Source: Lachnospiraceae bacterium UBA7093 (lineage in GTDB: Bacteria > Bacillota > Clostridia > Lachnospirales > Lachnospiraceae). Taken from it: a stretch of DNA of 64,000 nucleotides. Made by a program: the position numbers and the translations under genes. Below, piece by piece: positions 1 to 9,261 of this stretch (the first letter of the stretch is position 1; every line of letters begins with the position of its first letter). The notes beneath the pieces were generated by a model that made no database searches, had not been told where the DNA came from, and worked only from the letters and a program-made list of their open reading frames with translations. The stretch lies in NCBI GenBank assembly GCA_002492465.1, contig DKYT01000020.1:56411-120410 (forward strand). Direction: 5' to 3'.

Positions 1-438
1 TGCCTTGCATATTTCATTCATGCAAAGGAAGAATGGATTTTGCAATATATAAAGAAAAAAACATCACTTTGTTTATTTTTTCTCTGCATACTGTTTAACC
101 TAATAGAAGTAATCTACATGCCAGCAAGCGGATTGTATTTATCGACGATTTTTGTAGTTGCTCTTGCTTTCATACTTGCCTTACAATACACGGGGGAATG
201 TCAAAATTCTTTCATAATCTTCTTAGGGAATTTTGCTGATCAATATGGAGTCTGGATTTATATATTACAAATTATGGTAATTAAAAGTTTGCGTCAGCTT
301 TATAGCTTTTTAGGAATTGCAAATAATGTTGCAGTCCGAATCTTAAGTCCAATTATGGTTTTTATATTAACAAGCTGTCTGGCAATCATTCCGACTCAAA
401 TAGAAAGGATATTCAAAAAGCGTCATGAAAGCACTTAA
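1..438 (+). CDS. Acyltransferase family 3 protein, C-terminal part (cut by window edge)
   Basis: The frame is open from base 1, so the gene begins left of the window; the first in-frame TTG near base 40 is not its start. The visible 145 residues hold about three hydrophobic segments and end in a basic tail. The motif YGVWIYILQ about 55 residues before the end resembles the SxxIYLxH region near the C terminus of membrane-bound O-acyltransferases of the OafA/WecH (Acyl_transf_3) family, which acylate sugars at the membrane. It overlaps the next gene by 14 bases, which implies co-transcription with that second acyltransferase. Family assignment is inferred from the C-terminal part only. Confidence 0.6.
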   Translation, partial: CLAYFIHAKEEWILQYIKKKTSLCLFFLCILFNLIEVIYMPASGLYLSTIFVVALAFILALQYTGECQNSFIIFLGNFADQYGVWIYILQIMVIKSLRQLYSFLGIANNVAVRILSPIMVFILTSCLAIIPTQIERIFKKRHEST

Positions 439-1501
439 CAGAAAATCTAATTTTGAACTTTTTCGGATTTTGGCAATGTGCCTGATTATACTGATTCATT
501 TAAGCCCAGGCGGAACCTTATCTGATTTTGGGCTGTCCGGAAATGCAGTACCCGTCTTAAACGCTGTCATGGTCGGAATAAGCAACATAGGTCCTGCTTG
601 CTTTTGCCTGATATCCGGATACTTTGGCATGAAATTTTCATGGAAAAAACTTCTGAAATTTGAAGTTATGATGATAACCTATTCCCTTCTGGAAACCTGC
701 ATCTTACTCCTTGTATTTCCGGAGGAAATGCAGGGAGCCGTGCTTTTAGAGCAGTTAGTAAAGTCTTTTCTGCCTTTCATAAGCAGAAAATATTGGTTTT
801 ACTCCTGTTATATGTGCGTATTCCTGTTCAGTGGTTATATTAATAAATTTATAGATACTCTTAAGAAAGAAGAGTTTAAAAAAATCATAGGACTTTCTTT
901 ATTAATTTTCAGCGTGTTTCCTACAATATTCTACTTTGAGATTATGCAGGATTCCGGTAAAGGTCTTATTCAAATGATTTTACTATATATGATTGGAAGA
1001 TATATTCGACTATATAGAAATGAACCCTCCAACAACTCTAAAAATATTTTATGCTTTTTTGCTTTATGGATTTTGAATGCAATTTCAATGCTGTACCCCA
1101 TCAATATTGGTCCTGTCACTCATACTTTTTGCCGGGATAATAGTATTACAAATATAGCAATAGCAATTCTTCTGTTTTACTTTTTTAAAGATATGAATTT
1201 TTCTTCCAGACATATTAACAAACTTACAGGAAACATGTTTGCCGTTTTTGCTCTGGAAAATTCCTTAGTAAGTGTTTTTCATAAAATAATTAAAGGAAAT
1301 ACACCAAATATAAATAATTTTCTTCTTGGCTTCTGTCTATTAGTGGGAACTGTTTTTGTGATTTTCATTATATGCATTACCTTAGGTTTTATATTAGAGT
1401 TCCTCTTAGGTAAACCAGAGGATAAACTCATAGAAAAACTTGTGAACTCAATCGAGCATATTTTTAAGAGGATAAAAAATGATACAAACTCAAGCATCTG
1501 A
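425..1501 (+). CDS. Acyltransferase family 3 membrane protein (sugar O-acyltransferase)
   Basis: The product has 358 residues, usual for this family, and about ten membrane segments. Residues 8-27 carry the typical opening with NFELFRILAMCLIILIHL, in which the His after the first helix is the expected catalytic residue, and SGYFGMK follows as the second conserved block near residue 64. The likely role is transfer of an acetyl or related acyl group to a sugar of the surface glycan. The ATG follows an AAAGGAT-like ribosome site and overlaps the preceding acyltransferase. The exact acyl group and sugar cannot be told from sequence. Confidence 0.8.
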   Translation: MKALNRKSNFELFRILAMCLIILIHLSPGGTLSDFGLSGNAVPVLNAVMVGISNIGPACFCLISGYFGMKFSWKKLLKFEVMMITYSLLETCILLLVFPEEMQGAVLLEQLVKSFLPFISRKYWFYSCYMCVFLFSGYINKFIDTLKKEEFKKIIGLSLLIFSVFPTIFYFEIMQDSGKGLIQMILLYMIGRYIRLYRNEPSNNSKNILCFFALWILNAISMLYPINIGPVTHTFCRDNSITNIAIAILLFYFFKDMNFSSRHINKLTGNMFAVFALENSLVSVFHKIIKGNTPNINNFLLGFCLLVGTVFVIFIICITLGFILEFLLGKPEDKLIEKLVNSIEHIFKRIKNDTNSSI

Positions 1502-2519
1502 TTTTCTAGTATCCATACTACAGGGGAAAAAAGTTTTATTTATTACTACAAAAAATCTCTCATACATTCGCAACACACAAGAGCTTAATTTAATAAAAAA
1601 ATATGCCAGTCAATATGCAGTCATTGGTTCTTCTCATAGAGGTTACCTGGCGAGGCTGTTCCACGTATATCGTAAGCTGTTCTCCATTTCTTTCTGTAAT
1701 TATGAGATTATCCTAATTGGCTTTGCACCGCAATTGGTGCTCCCTTTATTTTGGCACAAGTTTCGAAAAACTAACGTTAAAATAGTAATAGATTTTTTTA
1801 TTTCTGTTTTTGATACCTTATGCTGTGACCGAAAGAAACTGCATCCAAATGGCTTATTAGGCAAGCTTCTTCATCATTTAGACCAGAATACGCTTCTTTA
1901 TGCGGATACCGTTATCTGCGACACCAATACACATGGACAGTATTTTATGGAGGAATTTCATGTTCCCTTAGAGAAAATCCATACCCTTTATTTGGAAGCC
2001 GATACCTCTATTTACCATCCTATGAATCTTACAAGACCTTCTTATCTTAATAATAAATTTGTAATTCTTTATTTTGGAAGCGTTCTTCCTCTTCAGGGAA
2101 TTGAAACTGTCCTGGAGGCAATGAATATTTTAAAAAATCACAATGAATTATATTTCTTTTTTATTGGTCCAATAAAAAGTAAGAAATTTGCCGTTTCAAA
2201 GCCATCCTCAAATAATATCCGCTATATTGATTGGCTTAGTCAGGATGAGTTAGCAAAATATATCAACTATTCAGACTTATGCCTTGCCGGACACTTCAAT
2301 GCTTCCATAGCAAAAGCGCAACGCACCATTCCCGGTAAAGCATATATTTATCAAGCAATAAAAAAGCCCATGATTCTAGGTAATAATCCTGCAAATCATG
2401 AGCTGTTCTCGAACGATGAAAATGTTACGTTTGTCGAAATGGGAAATGCGAAAGCACTTGCCGACGCTATTCTTCATTTAAGTACTTTGACATCCCGCAG
2501 ATCTTACCGAGAAAAGTGA
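1479..2519 (+). CDS. Glycosyltransferase, GT4-like (GT-B fold)
   Basis: The 346-residue soluble protein has an N-terminal Rossmann-like half and a C-terminal half with the GT-B hallmarks: FGSVLPLQGIETVLEAM near 198-214, a FFFIGP strand, and a late region (PGKAYIYQAIKKPMI) that corresponds to the donor-binding helix seen in GT4 enzymes, though the usual E-x7-E pair is weak. The ATG at 1479 has AGAGGAT just upstream and overlaps the previous gene by 23 bases, so it is translationally linked to the acyltransferases. Its 3' end overlaps the convergent gene by 16 bases. Sugar specificity is unknown. Confidence 0.72.
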   Translation: MIQTQASDFLVSILQGKKVLFITTKNLSYIRNTQELNLIKKYASQYAVIGSSHRGYLARLFHVYRKLFSISFCNYEIILIGFAPQLVLPLFWHKFRKTNVKIVIDFFISVFDTLCCDRKKLHPNGLLGKLLHHLDQNTLLYADTVICDTNTHGQYFMEEFHVPLEKIHTLYLEADTSIYHPMNLTRPSYLNNKFVILYFGSVLPLQGIETVLEAMNILKNHNELYFFFIGPIKSKKFAVSKPSSNNIRYIDWLSQDELAKYINYSDLCLAGHFNASIAKAQRTIPGKAYIYQAIKKPMILGNNPANHELFSNDENVTFVEMGNAKALADAILHLSTLTSRRSYREK

Positions 2520-3805
2520 TCTTCTGCATAAAGTAAATCGTCCTTTTTCTTTTCTGTAATCTGCAATATCATGCAAATTCCTGCAAATGCACTGATGGAA
2601 ATAAGCCTGTGGGTAAACCAATAGTGAACATAAGAATATCCATTTCCGAGTATAACCCATATAGCAGGCGGAAATAGTAACATTAAAAAATACGGTAGCA
2701 TCTGCACAATATTGTCCCTTGAAATGTTCTTATATCCTCGTATTAGATAAAAAGAAATCAGCAGCAACATCAAAATAAACAGTAACAGATAGGGCCATTT
2801 AAAATAAACATTCATATTTTTTAATAGCCTGTCCAAGGTGGAAGGATTTTCTATTTCCCATGTGGCATGGTCTGAGGTATAGCGCTTTGCCTGTCCCAGC
2901 GCTTCTGCAAAGTAGTTGAATCCCGTAATCATCCATGAAAGAATCCATTTCCCAATCCACACTGTTCCATATCCCAACAGCCACATGGCACCGTAGGCAA
3001 ATTCTTTTTTCACTTTTGTCATGGCAGTTTCTTCGCTAAGGAGCAGATAAACTGTCATAGGGATCCCAAAACCAATCATAGGGAATGAAAGCTCATTAAA
3101 ATAGACAAATAAGATACCGTTTATCAGAAAAAAGAAATAATATCCCCATCCTTCGCGCAGCTTCTCATGATAGAACAGCATATACGATGTGAACGCAAGC
3201 ATCAGAATATACTCAATAGAGAAACAAAAACACATAATCATGGAAACCGGATTCAGAAGAACCACGGATAAAAACAGTCCAAACAGCGGTTTTATCAGTT
3301 CTCTTTTTACCATTCCCACAATCACCAGAAATAATAGTCCCACCTGCAATATCATGGAAATTATCCTGATATCTGATAAATCAAACAAAAGAAGCATGGG
3401 CTTCAAAAAAATAAGGCTGCCATGCCAATATCTTCCGTAATGGACCTCATGAGTCTCTCCTTCTTTCCCAGTTGCCAAAAGGATGACAGAGTTTTCATTA
3501 TCATCATCTCCATACAAAATCCGGGGAGCATTCATAGCATCCTGCAATAGGTGCCCGGATCCCGGATAAATGGCATTCAAAATCAGAGACGCATCCGTAT
3601 AAGTATCTGCTTGAGCATTTTTGTATCCCTTGACCCATTGAAAATAACAGCCCTCGGATGAAATCTGCTCTGTAGAATCTGCCACATTCCGCCTCATTCT
3701 CTCGGTTGGAAGGCAATAGGCAAGTACCAGCAGTACAAAACCTGTTAATATAAAAACCGCAAGACATATGCACACTTTAACTGCAAATCTAAACTTTCCC
3801 TGCAT
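2504..3805 (-). CDS. Uncharacterised polytopic membrane protein
   Basis: I do not recognise a named family. The 433 residues start with one membrane helix (about 10-30), continue with an extracytoplasmic stretch of roughly 100 residues (TEQISSEGCYFQW to YGRYWHGSLIF), then about eight more hydrophobic helices, and finish with a charged cytoplasmic tail rich in Lys and Asp. The layout resembles membrane glycosyltransferase or polymerase-associated proteins in capsule loci, but no clear catalytic motif is visible. It is the last gene of the leftward series and is separated by about 100 bases from the GT2 gene upstream, with a possible promoter in that gap. Confidence 0.6.
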   Translation of the reverse strand: MQGKFRFAVKVCICLAVFILTGFVLLVLAYCLPTERMRRNVADSTEQISSEGCYFQWVKGYKNAQADTYTDASLILNAIYPGSGHLLQDAMNAPRILYGDDDNENSVILLATGKEGETHEVHYGRYWHGSLIFLKPMLLLFDLSDIRIISMILQVGLLFLVIVGMVKRELIKPLFGLFLSVVLLNPVSMIMCFCFSIEYILMLAFTSYMLFYHEKLREGWGYYFFFLINGILFVYFNELSFPMIGFGIPMTVYLLLSEETAMTKVKKEFAYGAMWLLGYGTVWIGKWILSWMITGFNYFAEALGQAKRYTSDHATWEIENPSTLDRLLKNMNVYFKWPYLLLFILMLLLISFYLIRGYKNISRDNIVQMLPYFLMLLFPPAIWVILGNGYSYVHYWFTHRLISISAFAGICMILQITEKKKDDLLYAEDHFSR

Positions 3806-3855
3806 GTAACATTATTTCCTTTATAAATACATCCCAAAGTACTATTCCGCATTTT

Positions 3856-3884
3856 AGTTTACCATACTTTTGGGTGATTGACTA
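3856..3884 (-). promoter_or_regulatory. Possible sigma-A promoter for the membrane protein gene
   Basis: On the minus strand TAGTCA is followed after 17 bases by TAAACT, each four of six to consensus, about 50 bases before the start at 3805. The spacer ends in CAAAAGTATGG directly before the -10, an element also found at 60128-60156 and 60170-60198. The hexamers are weak; the shared element is the main support. Confidence 0.35.
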
Positions 3885-3904
3885 TATGATTATACTTAAT
3901 GTTA

Positions 3905-5041
3905 TTAATACTTATCACCTTGTATATGCAGTCTCCTAATCATACTCTCCAGCAAATACAACACATATATACCAATCCCTGATCTAAACCGCCCCATAAC
4001 TGATACAATTTTTAATTTCCATTCAAGATTCTTGAACTGAATTTTTTCAAAAGCTTCCCTATATGGATATGATTGCAGGACATCCTTTGCATACGTAATT
4101 TTATTGAATATTTTTTTTTCATTTTTAGGATTAAAAAAACATAGACGGCAGCAAATACTATAGGACTTGATAATTCTACTATAATATGCCTGCTCAAATT
4201 GCCGTCTGTCTTCATGCGTCCAGCTTTTTTCTACCATCTGCTTGTCCATATAATCTTGAAGGTATTCCCATACTATCTTATCCTGTTTGATACGATCTGG
4301 CTTATAACTATTTGTGATAGAATTTGATACATATCTATAATGATATACCTTTTCTTTGCTATAAGATATCTTACCTGCTTCCCCAAAGGCTTCCATGCAA
4401 AAGATCATATCATCCAAAACCTTTAAATTTTCTCGGAATAAAATCTGATGCTCCAATAAAAAACTGCGTTTAAATACTTTGTCCCAGGGCGCCGCTAATG
4501 GAATACTCGTCTTCATATCTAACATAGGATAGTACAACACACCAATTTGCAGATTTCTAAGGGATTTCTCATCATCCCAAAAAGCATTTCTTATAAAATG
4601 TTCCCAGGGCACTTCCTTCTGCAAACAATTTCTATATGCATCTAACAAAATAATGTCAGAATCCCCGCACTCCCTGCATTTATCGTACAGCTTTTCTATT
4701 GCCCCTTCCGCCAGCCAATCATCCGAATCCACAAAGTAAAGCCACTCTCCTGTGGCTTCTTCAATACCCGTATTTCTAGCAGCAGCTACTCCTGCATTTT
4801 GTTTATGGATTACCTTTACAAAAGGATACATATTTTTATACGTATCCGCTATCTCTCCAGAATTGTCCGGTGAACCATCATCTATTACAATTACTTCTAT
4901 ACCACATTTTCCAGATGCTTCCTGCCTGACAATACTATCTATACACTGTGCTATATACTTCTCAACCTCATATGCAGGTATAATAATAGATAACCATATT
5001 CTATTTGCTTTTTCGCTCCCAATCTCTTGATTATTAAGCAT
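3905..5041 (-). CDS. Glycosyltransferase family 2
   Basis: The 378-residue protein has a classical GT-A domain over the first 230 residues: LSIIIPAYEVEKYIAQCIDS, then VIDDGSPDNS for nucleotide binding, NAGVAAARNTGI, and the DSDDW metal-binding motif near 106. The C-terminal 140 residues are helical and end in a short hydrophobic, basic segment, as in many capsule GT2 enzymes that work at the inner face of the membrane. A ribosome site AAAGGA and a likely promoter lie just upstream. The donor and acceptor sugars are not predictable. Confidence 0.88.
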   Translation of the reverse strand: MLNNQEIGSEKANRIWLSIIIPAYEVEKYIAQCIDSIVRQEASGKCGIEVIVIDDGSPDNSGEIADTYKNMYPFVKVIHKQNAGVAAARNTGIEEATGEWLYFVDSDDWLAEGAIEKLYDKCRECGDSDIILLDAYRNCLQKEVPWEHFIRNAFWDDEKSLRNLQIGVLYYPMLDMKTSIPLAAPWDKVFKRSFLLEHQILFRENLKVLDDMIFCMEAFGEAGKISYSKEKVYHYRYVSNSITNSYKPDRIKQDKIVWEYLQDYMDKQMVEKSWTHEDRRQFEQAYYSRIIKSYSICCRLCFFNPKNEKKIFNKITYAKDVLQSYPYREAFEKIQFKNLEWKLKIVSVMGRFRSGIGIYVLYLLESMIRRLHIQGDKY

Positions 5042-5061
5042 ACATTCCTTTATCCTTCTAA

Positions 5062-5090
5062 TTTATAAGCAAAATCGTCCCATATTCCAA
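5062..5090 (-). promoter_or_regulatory. Putative sigma-A promoter for the GT2 gene at 3905-5041
   Basis: On the minus strand TTGGAA, a 17-base spacer and TATAAA lie about 20-50 bases before the start codon at 5041. The resulting leader would be only about 15 bases but still includes the AAAGGA ribosome site. The gap to the upstream acyltransferase is 91 bases, in line with a new transcription start. Confidence 0.45.
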
Positions 5091-5132
5091 AATATCATTC
5101 AATTCTTAGTAGAGCCTTCCCCAATTTTTCAT

Positions 5133-6236
5133 TCATAATTCTGTAGAAGTCAAAAACAGCGCCTTAAGTCTATGTTTTTGCTTCACCCACACTTCTTTAA
5201 TCACATTTCCTCCCAACATTACAATTATTCCTCCGAGCAGTGAAAAAAACAAATACCAAGGGAGTCTCTGCCATCGATCAAATGAAGCAAATATTTCTTT
5301 TACTACCCCAACTACTATGCCATGGGCAAGATAAAGAGATTCACTCAATAGTGCCATCCAATGATGCTCTCTTTTAAAAAAAGATCCTGAAAAACTTTGA
5401 CCGCTAAAAGAGATTGTAACTGAAACAGCAAACAATAATACCATAACAAAGTCACATCTAGTTAATTTTAAAAACGACATCATTACCAACGAAAAAATGT
5501 ATCCCGCCAACTCGAAAAATGTTAGTAAAACTTTGCTGGCTTTTGTCAAGCTTAATTCTTTAAGCTTTGAAGCAACTTCATAACATACGCACCCTAAAGA
5601 TATTCCCGCTATGGAACGCAACATCCCTATGTATATAAATCCACGCCAAACCGTCCCTGCGCTTAAATTTCCCCTTGTCTTAGAAATATACCCATATATA
5701 AAAATTGCTAATAATGGAGCAATTACACGTGTAAATAAATTTCTATGTGTACTCAAAAACGGATAGATCATCAAAATAGCCATATACATTGCTGATAAAT
5801 ACCATAATACACCGCTTACCGTATATCCATCTAAACCACTAATATTTATTTGTAATAATACAAATACAGAAAAAACTGCATCTCCCAAAATATCATTCCA
5901 ATGAGTCTTAGGTGGCATATGTTGGACAATAAAACCAATAACCCAGCTAAAAAAGAAATAGGGAAACATAACGCTAAATTTTCTTTTTATAAAAAAAAGC
6001 GTCTCACTTCCTACCCCCCCCTCAAACACATTTCTCATCGCTATTGACTTTGCAGCCATTAGGTATCCTGAGACAATAAAAAAGAACTCTACAGCCATAT
6101 ATCCACTAGGCATAATAATTAAGTCTGTTTCCCAATTATAAGTCCCCTGCACTAAAAGATTTCCATGAAACAAAACAATTGCTACCGCGAATGCTAATTT
6201 TGCAATATCCACTACAGTATTTCTTTTTTTACCCAC
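5133..6236 (-). CDS. Acyltransferase family 3 membrane protein with in-frame G8 tract
   Basis: The 367 residues include about ten membrane helices. The N terminus VVDIAKLAFAVAIVLFH and the block VEFFFIVSGYLMA (about 49-61) are the catalytic His and second conserved region of OafA-like O-acyltransferases. A run of eight G on the coding strand (plus-strand C 6014-6021) encodes Glu-Gly-Gly-Val around residues 72-75, in a loop between helices. The gene is in frame as sequenced; gain or loss of one G would abolish it. It follows the ATP-binding subunit gene by 14 bases and probably acylates the polymer exported by that transporter. Confidence 0.85.
   Translation of the reverse strand: MGKKRNTVVDIAKLAFAVAIVLFHGNLLVQGTYNWETDLIIMPSGYMAVEFFFIVSGYLMAAKSIAMRNVFEGGVGSETLFFIKRKFSVMFPYFFFSWVIGFIVQHMPPKTHWNDILGDAVFSVFVLLQINISGLDGYTVSGVLWYLSAMYMAILMIYPFLSTHRNLFTRVIAPLLAIFIYGYISKTRGNLSAGTVWRGFIYIGMLRSIAGISLGCVCYEVASKLKELSLTKASKVLLTFFELAGYIFSLVMMSFLKLTRCDFVMVLLFAVSVTISFSGQSFSGSFFKREHHWMALLSESLYLAHGIVVGVVKEIFASFDRWQRLPWYLFFSLLGGIIVMLGGNVIKEVWVKQKHRLKALFLTSTEL
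6014..6021 (-). repeat. G8 homopolymer tract inside acyltransferase gene
   Basis: Eight consecutive C on the plus strand, hence G8 in the coding strand, about 215 bases into the 5133-6236 gene. The reading frame is intact (ON). Together with the G10 tract at 9061-9070 in a paralogous gene it is a candidate slipped-strand switch. Confidence 0.6.
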
Positions 6237-6250
6237 CTCAAGTTACCCCC

Positions 6251-6991
6251 TTATCTCTCCATAAATCTAGCATAATGTTCCAAAACTTCTTCTGGCTCTC
6301 CAATTTCTCTTTTTTCTCCATCATGCATCCACATAACTTTGTTGCATAGTTCTTGTAACGTATCCATATTATGCGACACAATTATTACTGTTCTGTTCTT
6401 ATCGGTAATCAACTCTTTCATTTTGGCTAAGCTCTTCTTCTTAAACCGCTCATCTCCAACACTTAGTACCTCATCTATAAGCATGATATCTGTCTCTAAC
6501 ATTGCAGTAATAGCAAACGCCAGTTTTGAATGCATACCACTCGAATACGTTCTTACTGGTCGATCAATAAAATCACCTATTTCTGCAAAATTAATTATTT
6601 CTTGCATCTTTTCTTGGATTTCATCCTCTCGAAATCCAAGTAACATTCCAGAAAGCAAAATATTTTCTCTTCCGCTAAGTGTATCTTTAAACCCCACACC
6701 TAGAGCCATTAATGATACCGAATGATTTTTTAAATCTATCACTCCTTCGTTGGGTGAAAAAACGCCCGCTATAGACCGTAATAACGTAGATTTTCCACTT
6801 CCATTTTTTCCAATAATACCTAAAATCCCACCCTTTTCTACTTCAAATGACATATGTTTAACAGCCTGGAATATTTCACTTCTATTTTTTTTCTTAAAAA
6901 AAGAGCCACGTATAGTAGTATTGTTCAATATCCTATAATTTATACTTACGTCCTTCACTTCAATTGCGTTCTCTCTTATTTCTCTACCCAT
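6251..6991 (-). CDS. Polysaccharide ABC exporter, ATP-binding subunit (Wzt/TagH type)
   Basis: The 246-residue protein is a single nucleotide-binding domain: Walker A GKNGSGKST at 61-69, signature YSSGMHSKLAFA, Walker B DIMLIDEVLSVGD and the switch His in VSHNMD. The N-terminal EVKDVSINYR and the order of motifs are typical of exporters for O-antigen, capsule or teichoic acid. It stops after the core domain and lacks the C-terminal carbohydrate-binding module of long Wzt proteins, so chain-end recognition is not expected here. The gene overlaps the permease gene at base 6991. Together they would move a finished undecaprenyl-linked polymer across the membrane. Confidence 0.9.
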   Translation of the reverse strand: MGREIRENAIEVKDVSINYRILNNTTIRGSFFKKKNRSEIFQAVKHMSFEVEKGGILGIIGKNGSGKSTLLRSIAGVFSPNEGVIDLKNHSVSLMALGVGFKDTLSGRENILLSGMLLGFREDEIQEKMQEIINFAEIGDFIDRPVRTYSSGMHSKLAFAITAMLETDIMLIDEVLSVGDERFKKKSLAKMKELITDKNRTVIIVSHNMDTLQELCNKVMWMHDGEKREIGEPEEVLEHYARFMER

Positions 6992-8109
6992 TAAATCACC
7001 TTAACATATGCATTTTCATTATTATAAATATTATATGTCCCAACTATGATTAAAATCAAAGAAATGCCTCCCCATGCCAGAAGCAACGTTCCACTAGATT
7101 TTTCTCCATACAAAAGAGCATCTCGCATCCCTCTTATTAAAAATGCTACTGGATTAGCTTCTTCCATAATAGTACCAAATGGGGCAGGAATTTTCTTGCC
7201 AAGTGAATAAAAAACACCTGTAAGATACATTAACATGGTTAAAACTATCCCCACAATATATGCTAAATCACTAACATATACGCCATAATGCATCATAATA
7301 CAACTAATTCCAAAAGTAAACATAAACAGAACTACTAATATAGGTACCGCGTATAATACATAAATTGAAATTTTAACATGATATAAAAGCATCATTGCAA
7401 CAACAATTCCAAATGATACCATCATTTTAAAGCCATATACAAACATTCTCGAAAGTAGTAAAATATATTTAGGCATATATATTTTTGTTATAATACCTTT
7501 ATTACTTTTAACTATATTAACACTTCCAGAAACACTTCTTTGAAAAAAATTCCACATTGTTATTCCAATAAAAACAAAAATTGGAAAATATGGTTCAGAA
7601 GCCTGAAATACCAAACCAAAAATAAAAGTATAAATTATCATCATGCATATTGGCTCAATTAACCACCATAACCAACTCAAATAAGAATTGGCAACTTCAG
7701 CATGTAGATCTGCTTTTGCAGATTTTATTGCATATGCAAAATAACTTTTTAGGTCTCTCAAAAGGCGTTTAATATAATTACCCATTTCTTCAATTGACAC
7801 TTGCTTTTCAAGTAATATACAAACGGGAAAAGGCACTATAAACCCAAAAACACTTCCAAGACCAATGTACTTTATCTTATAGCTTAAAGTCATTCCAATA
7901 AATTGTAAACCTATCACACCTCTTATCGCTGAAACGGCTAATACGCACATGTTAATCAAAACTACATATACAATATAAAAAAAAGACTTTCTTCGAAAGC
8001 TCATCTCTTCTTGCCGTAAGAAATAATGTATTAAGCAAGCAATTACCGATGGTGCACAAAGCATAATAATATTTACCATGATCTCTACTACTTTTTCTAT
8101 ACTTACCAT
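6991..8109 (-). CDS. Polysaccharide ABC exporter permease (Wzm/TagG type) with N-terminal membrane extension
   Basis: Residues about 118-372 match the ABC-2 permease pattern: an amphipathic start, ANSYLSWLWWLIEPICMMIIY, six membrane segments and the EEANPVAFLIRGMRDALLYG region before the last helix. The first 115 residues are additional, with three predicted membrane helices (about 7-30, 40-63, 75-98) and no family I recognise; usual Wzm/TagG proteins are about 260-270 residues. It sits directly upstream of the ATPase gene with one-base overlap. The extension could be a fused partner or assembly domain. Confidence 0.85.
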   Translation of the reverse strand: MVSIEKVVEIMVNIIMLCAPSVIACLIHYFLRQEEMSFRRKSFFYIVYVVLINMCVLAVSAIRGVIGLQFIGMTLSYKIKYIGLGSVFGFIVPFPVCILLEKQVSIEEMGNYIKRLLRDLKSYFAYAIKSAKADLHAEVANSYLSWLWWLIEPICMMIIYTFIFGLVFQASEPYFPIFVFIGITMWNFFQRSVSGSVNIVKSNKGIITKIYMPKYILLLSRMFVYGFKMMVSFGIVVAMMLLYHVKISIYVLYAVPILVVLFMFTFGISCIMMHYGVYVSDLAYIVGIVLTMLMYLTGVFYSLGKKIPAPFGTIMEEANPVAFLIRGMRDALLYGEKSSGTLLLAWGGISLILIIVGTYNIYNNENAYVKVI

Positions 8110-8112
8110 TCT

Positions 8113-9214
8113 TTATTCCCTGAAGTTGAACCAGAGTCTCCTCAACTTACTACTCCACAATTTATTCATTAGTCTCAGTATTCCAAAATATATCACAATC
8201 ATTGCTGCAGTAACAATAATCATAGCTAATATCCTATGGAAATAGGACATGCTCGAAAAGAACACTACTACTATACGTTTAGCGGCATCATGATTTAAAT
8301 AAATTGCAAGACTTAATGGTGCCGCAAGTTTAAAGATTTTATTATTAAAAAAAGTCCAGACATAACTGCTTTTACTAAAAGATATTGCTAATGCAAGCGG
8401 GATCACCAATAATATCGAATGCAATACTTCACTGTCATCCCCCCAAAGAAACAATGAAACAAAAATTGTCAAATACATTACAATTTCCACAAAGGTAATT
8501 GCTATTTTTTGCAAATGATTCATTATGTTCTTTTCTAAATACTTGCCAATCTTCCAAGCAACAGCTCCAAAGCATAGACCACAAATCGACCTGGTGACCG
8601 TTTCCAAGAACACTCCATTGAAATTGTGTTCTATCTTGGGATATACATTATATAAATAACCTAATGTCATGATTGCCGTTAACGGTGCAAACACATGGAT
8701 ATAAAAATCATTATTTCTTACCAATATATACCCCAGAAAAAGCATACCTATCATCATGGCTGACAAATACCATGTTGGTCCGTTTGCCAACATATGGTAC
8801 ACTCCACTTTCTTCCAACATTAGTATTTCAGGAATAGCTTTAACAATAGTCTTCGCTGCATCTCCATATACTAAAATATAAGTAAATAAGGCAATCATTA
8901 GTGCAACAAAATACTTTGCTGCTATCTGTTTATATTTTCTTAACACCAAACGAAATGCAAGTTCACCGTGATTCATTCTTTCATCCGATTGCCATTTTCT
9001 CATATAACTATCAACCATTAATAAGCCTGATACCGAAAAAAAGAATTGAACACTGATATACCCCCCCCCCAGAAAAAACAGGGGTTTTCGGGATATCAGC
9101 TCCCTTAGGAACAAGATATATCGTATGAGCAGAAAATACAATAACTGCAAATACTAGTTTTAAAAAATCAAGTTCATAATTTCGTTCTTCTTTTGCAAAT
9201 ATATGCTTGTCCAT
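8113..9214 (-). pseudogene. Acyltransferase family 3 gene, frameshifted at a G10 tract (probably phase-OFF)
   Basis: Two reading frames together make one OafA-like O-acyltransferase. The first starts at ATG 9214 with GAGGAG upstream and encodes YELDFLKLVFAVIVFSAH, with the catalytic His, up to PVFSGGG. The second continues from the tract with YISVQFFFSVSGLLM and about nine further helices to 8113. With ten G the frames are one base apart; with nine G the gene encodes 366 residues without interruption, matching the 367-residue paralogue at 5133-6236. Either a reversible phase-OFF state or a sequencing error in the homopolymer explains this. The remainder of the gene shows no decay, which argues against an old pseudogene. 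Confidence 0.8.
9061..9070 (-). repeat. G10 homopolymer tract, candidate phase-variation switch
   Basis: Ten C on the plus strand (G10 in the coding strand) about 145-155 bases into the acyltransferase gene. The frame is correct at nine or twelve G and broken at ten. It is the longest G/C homopolymer I found in the window; most others are six or shorter. Confidence 0.75.
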
Positions 9215-9261
9215 AATAAACTTCTCCTCATATATCATGCTTATTAATGGTTATTTACATG

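Noticed and set aside
8113..9150. Acyltransferase reading frame starting at 9150 as a gene in its own right
   Set aside because: Residues before the G tract in this frame are not homologous, there is no ribosome site, and the catalytic N-terminal helix lies in the other frame; it is the second part of a frameshifted gene.
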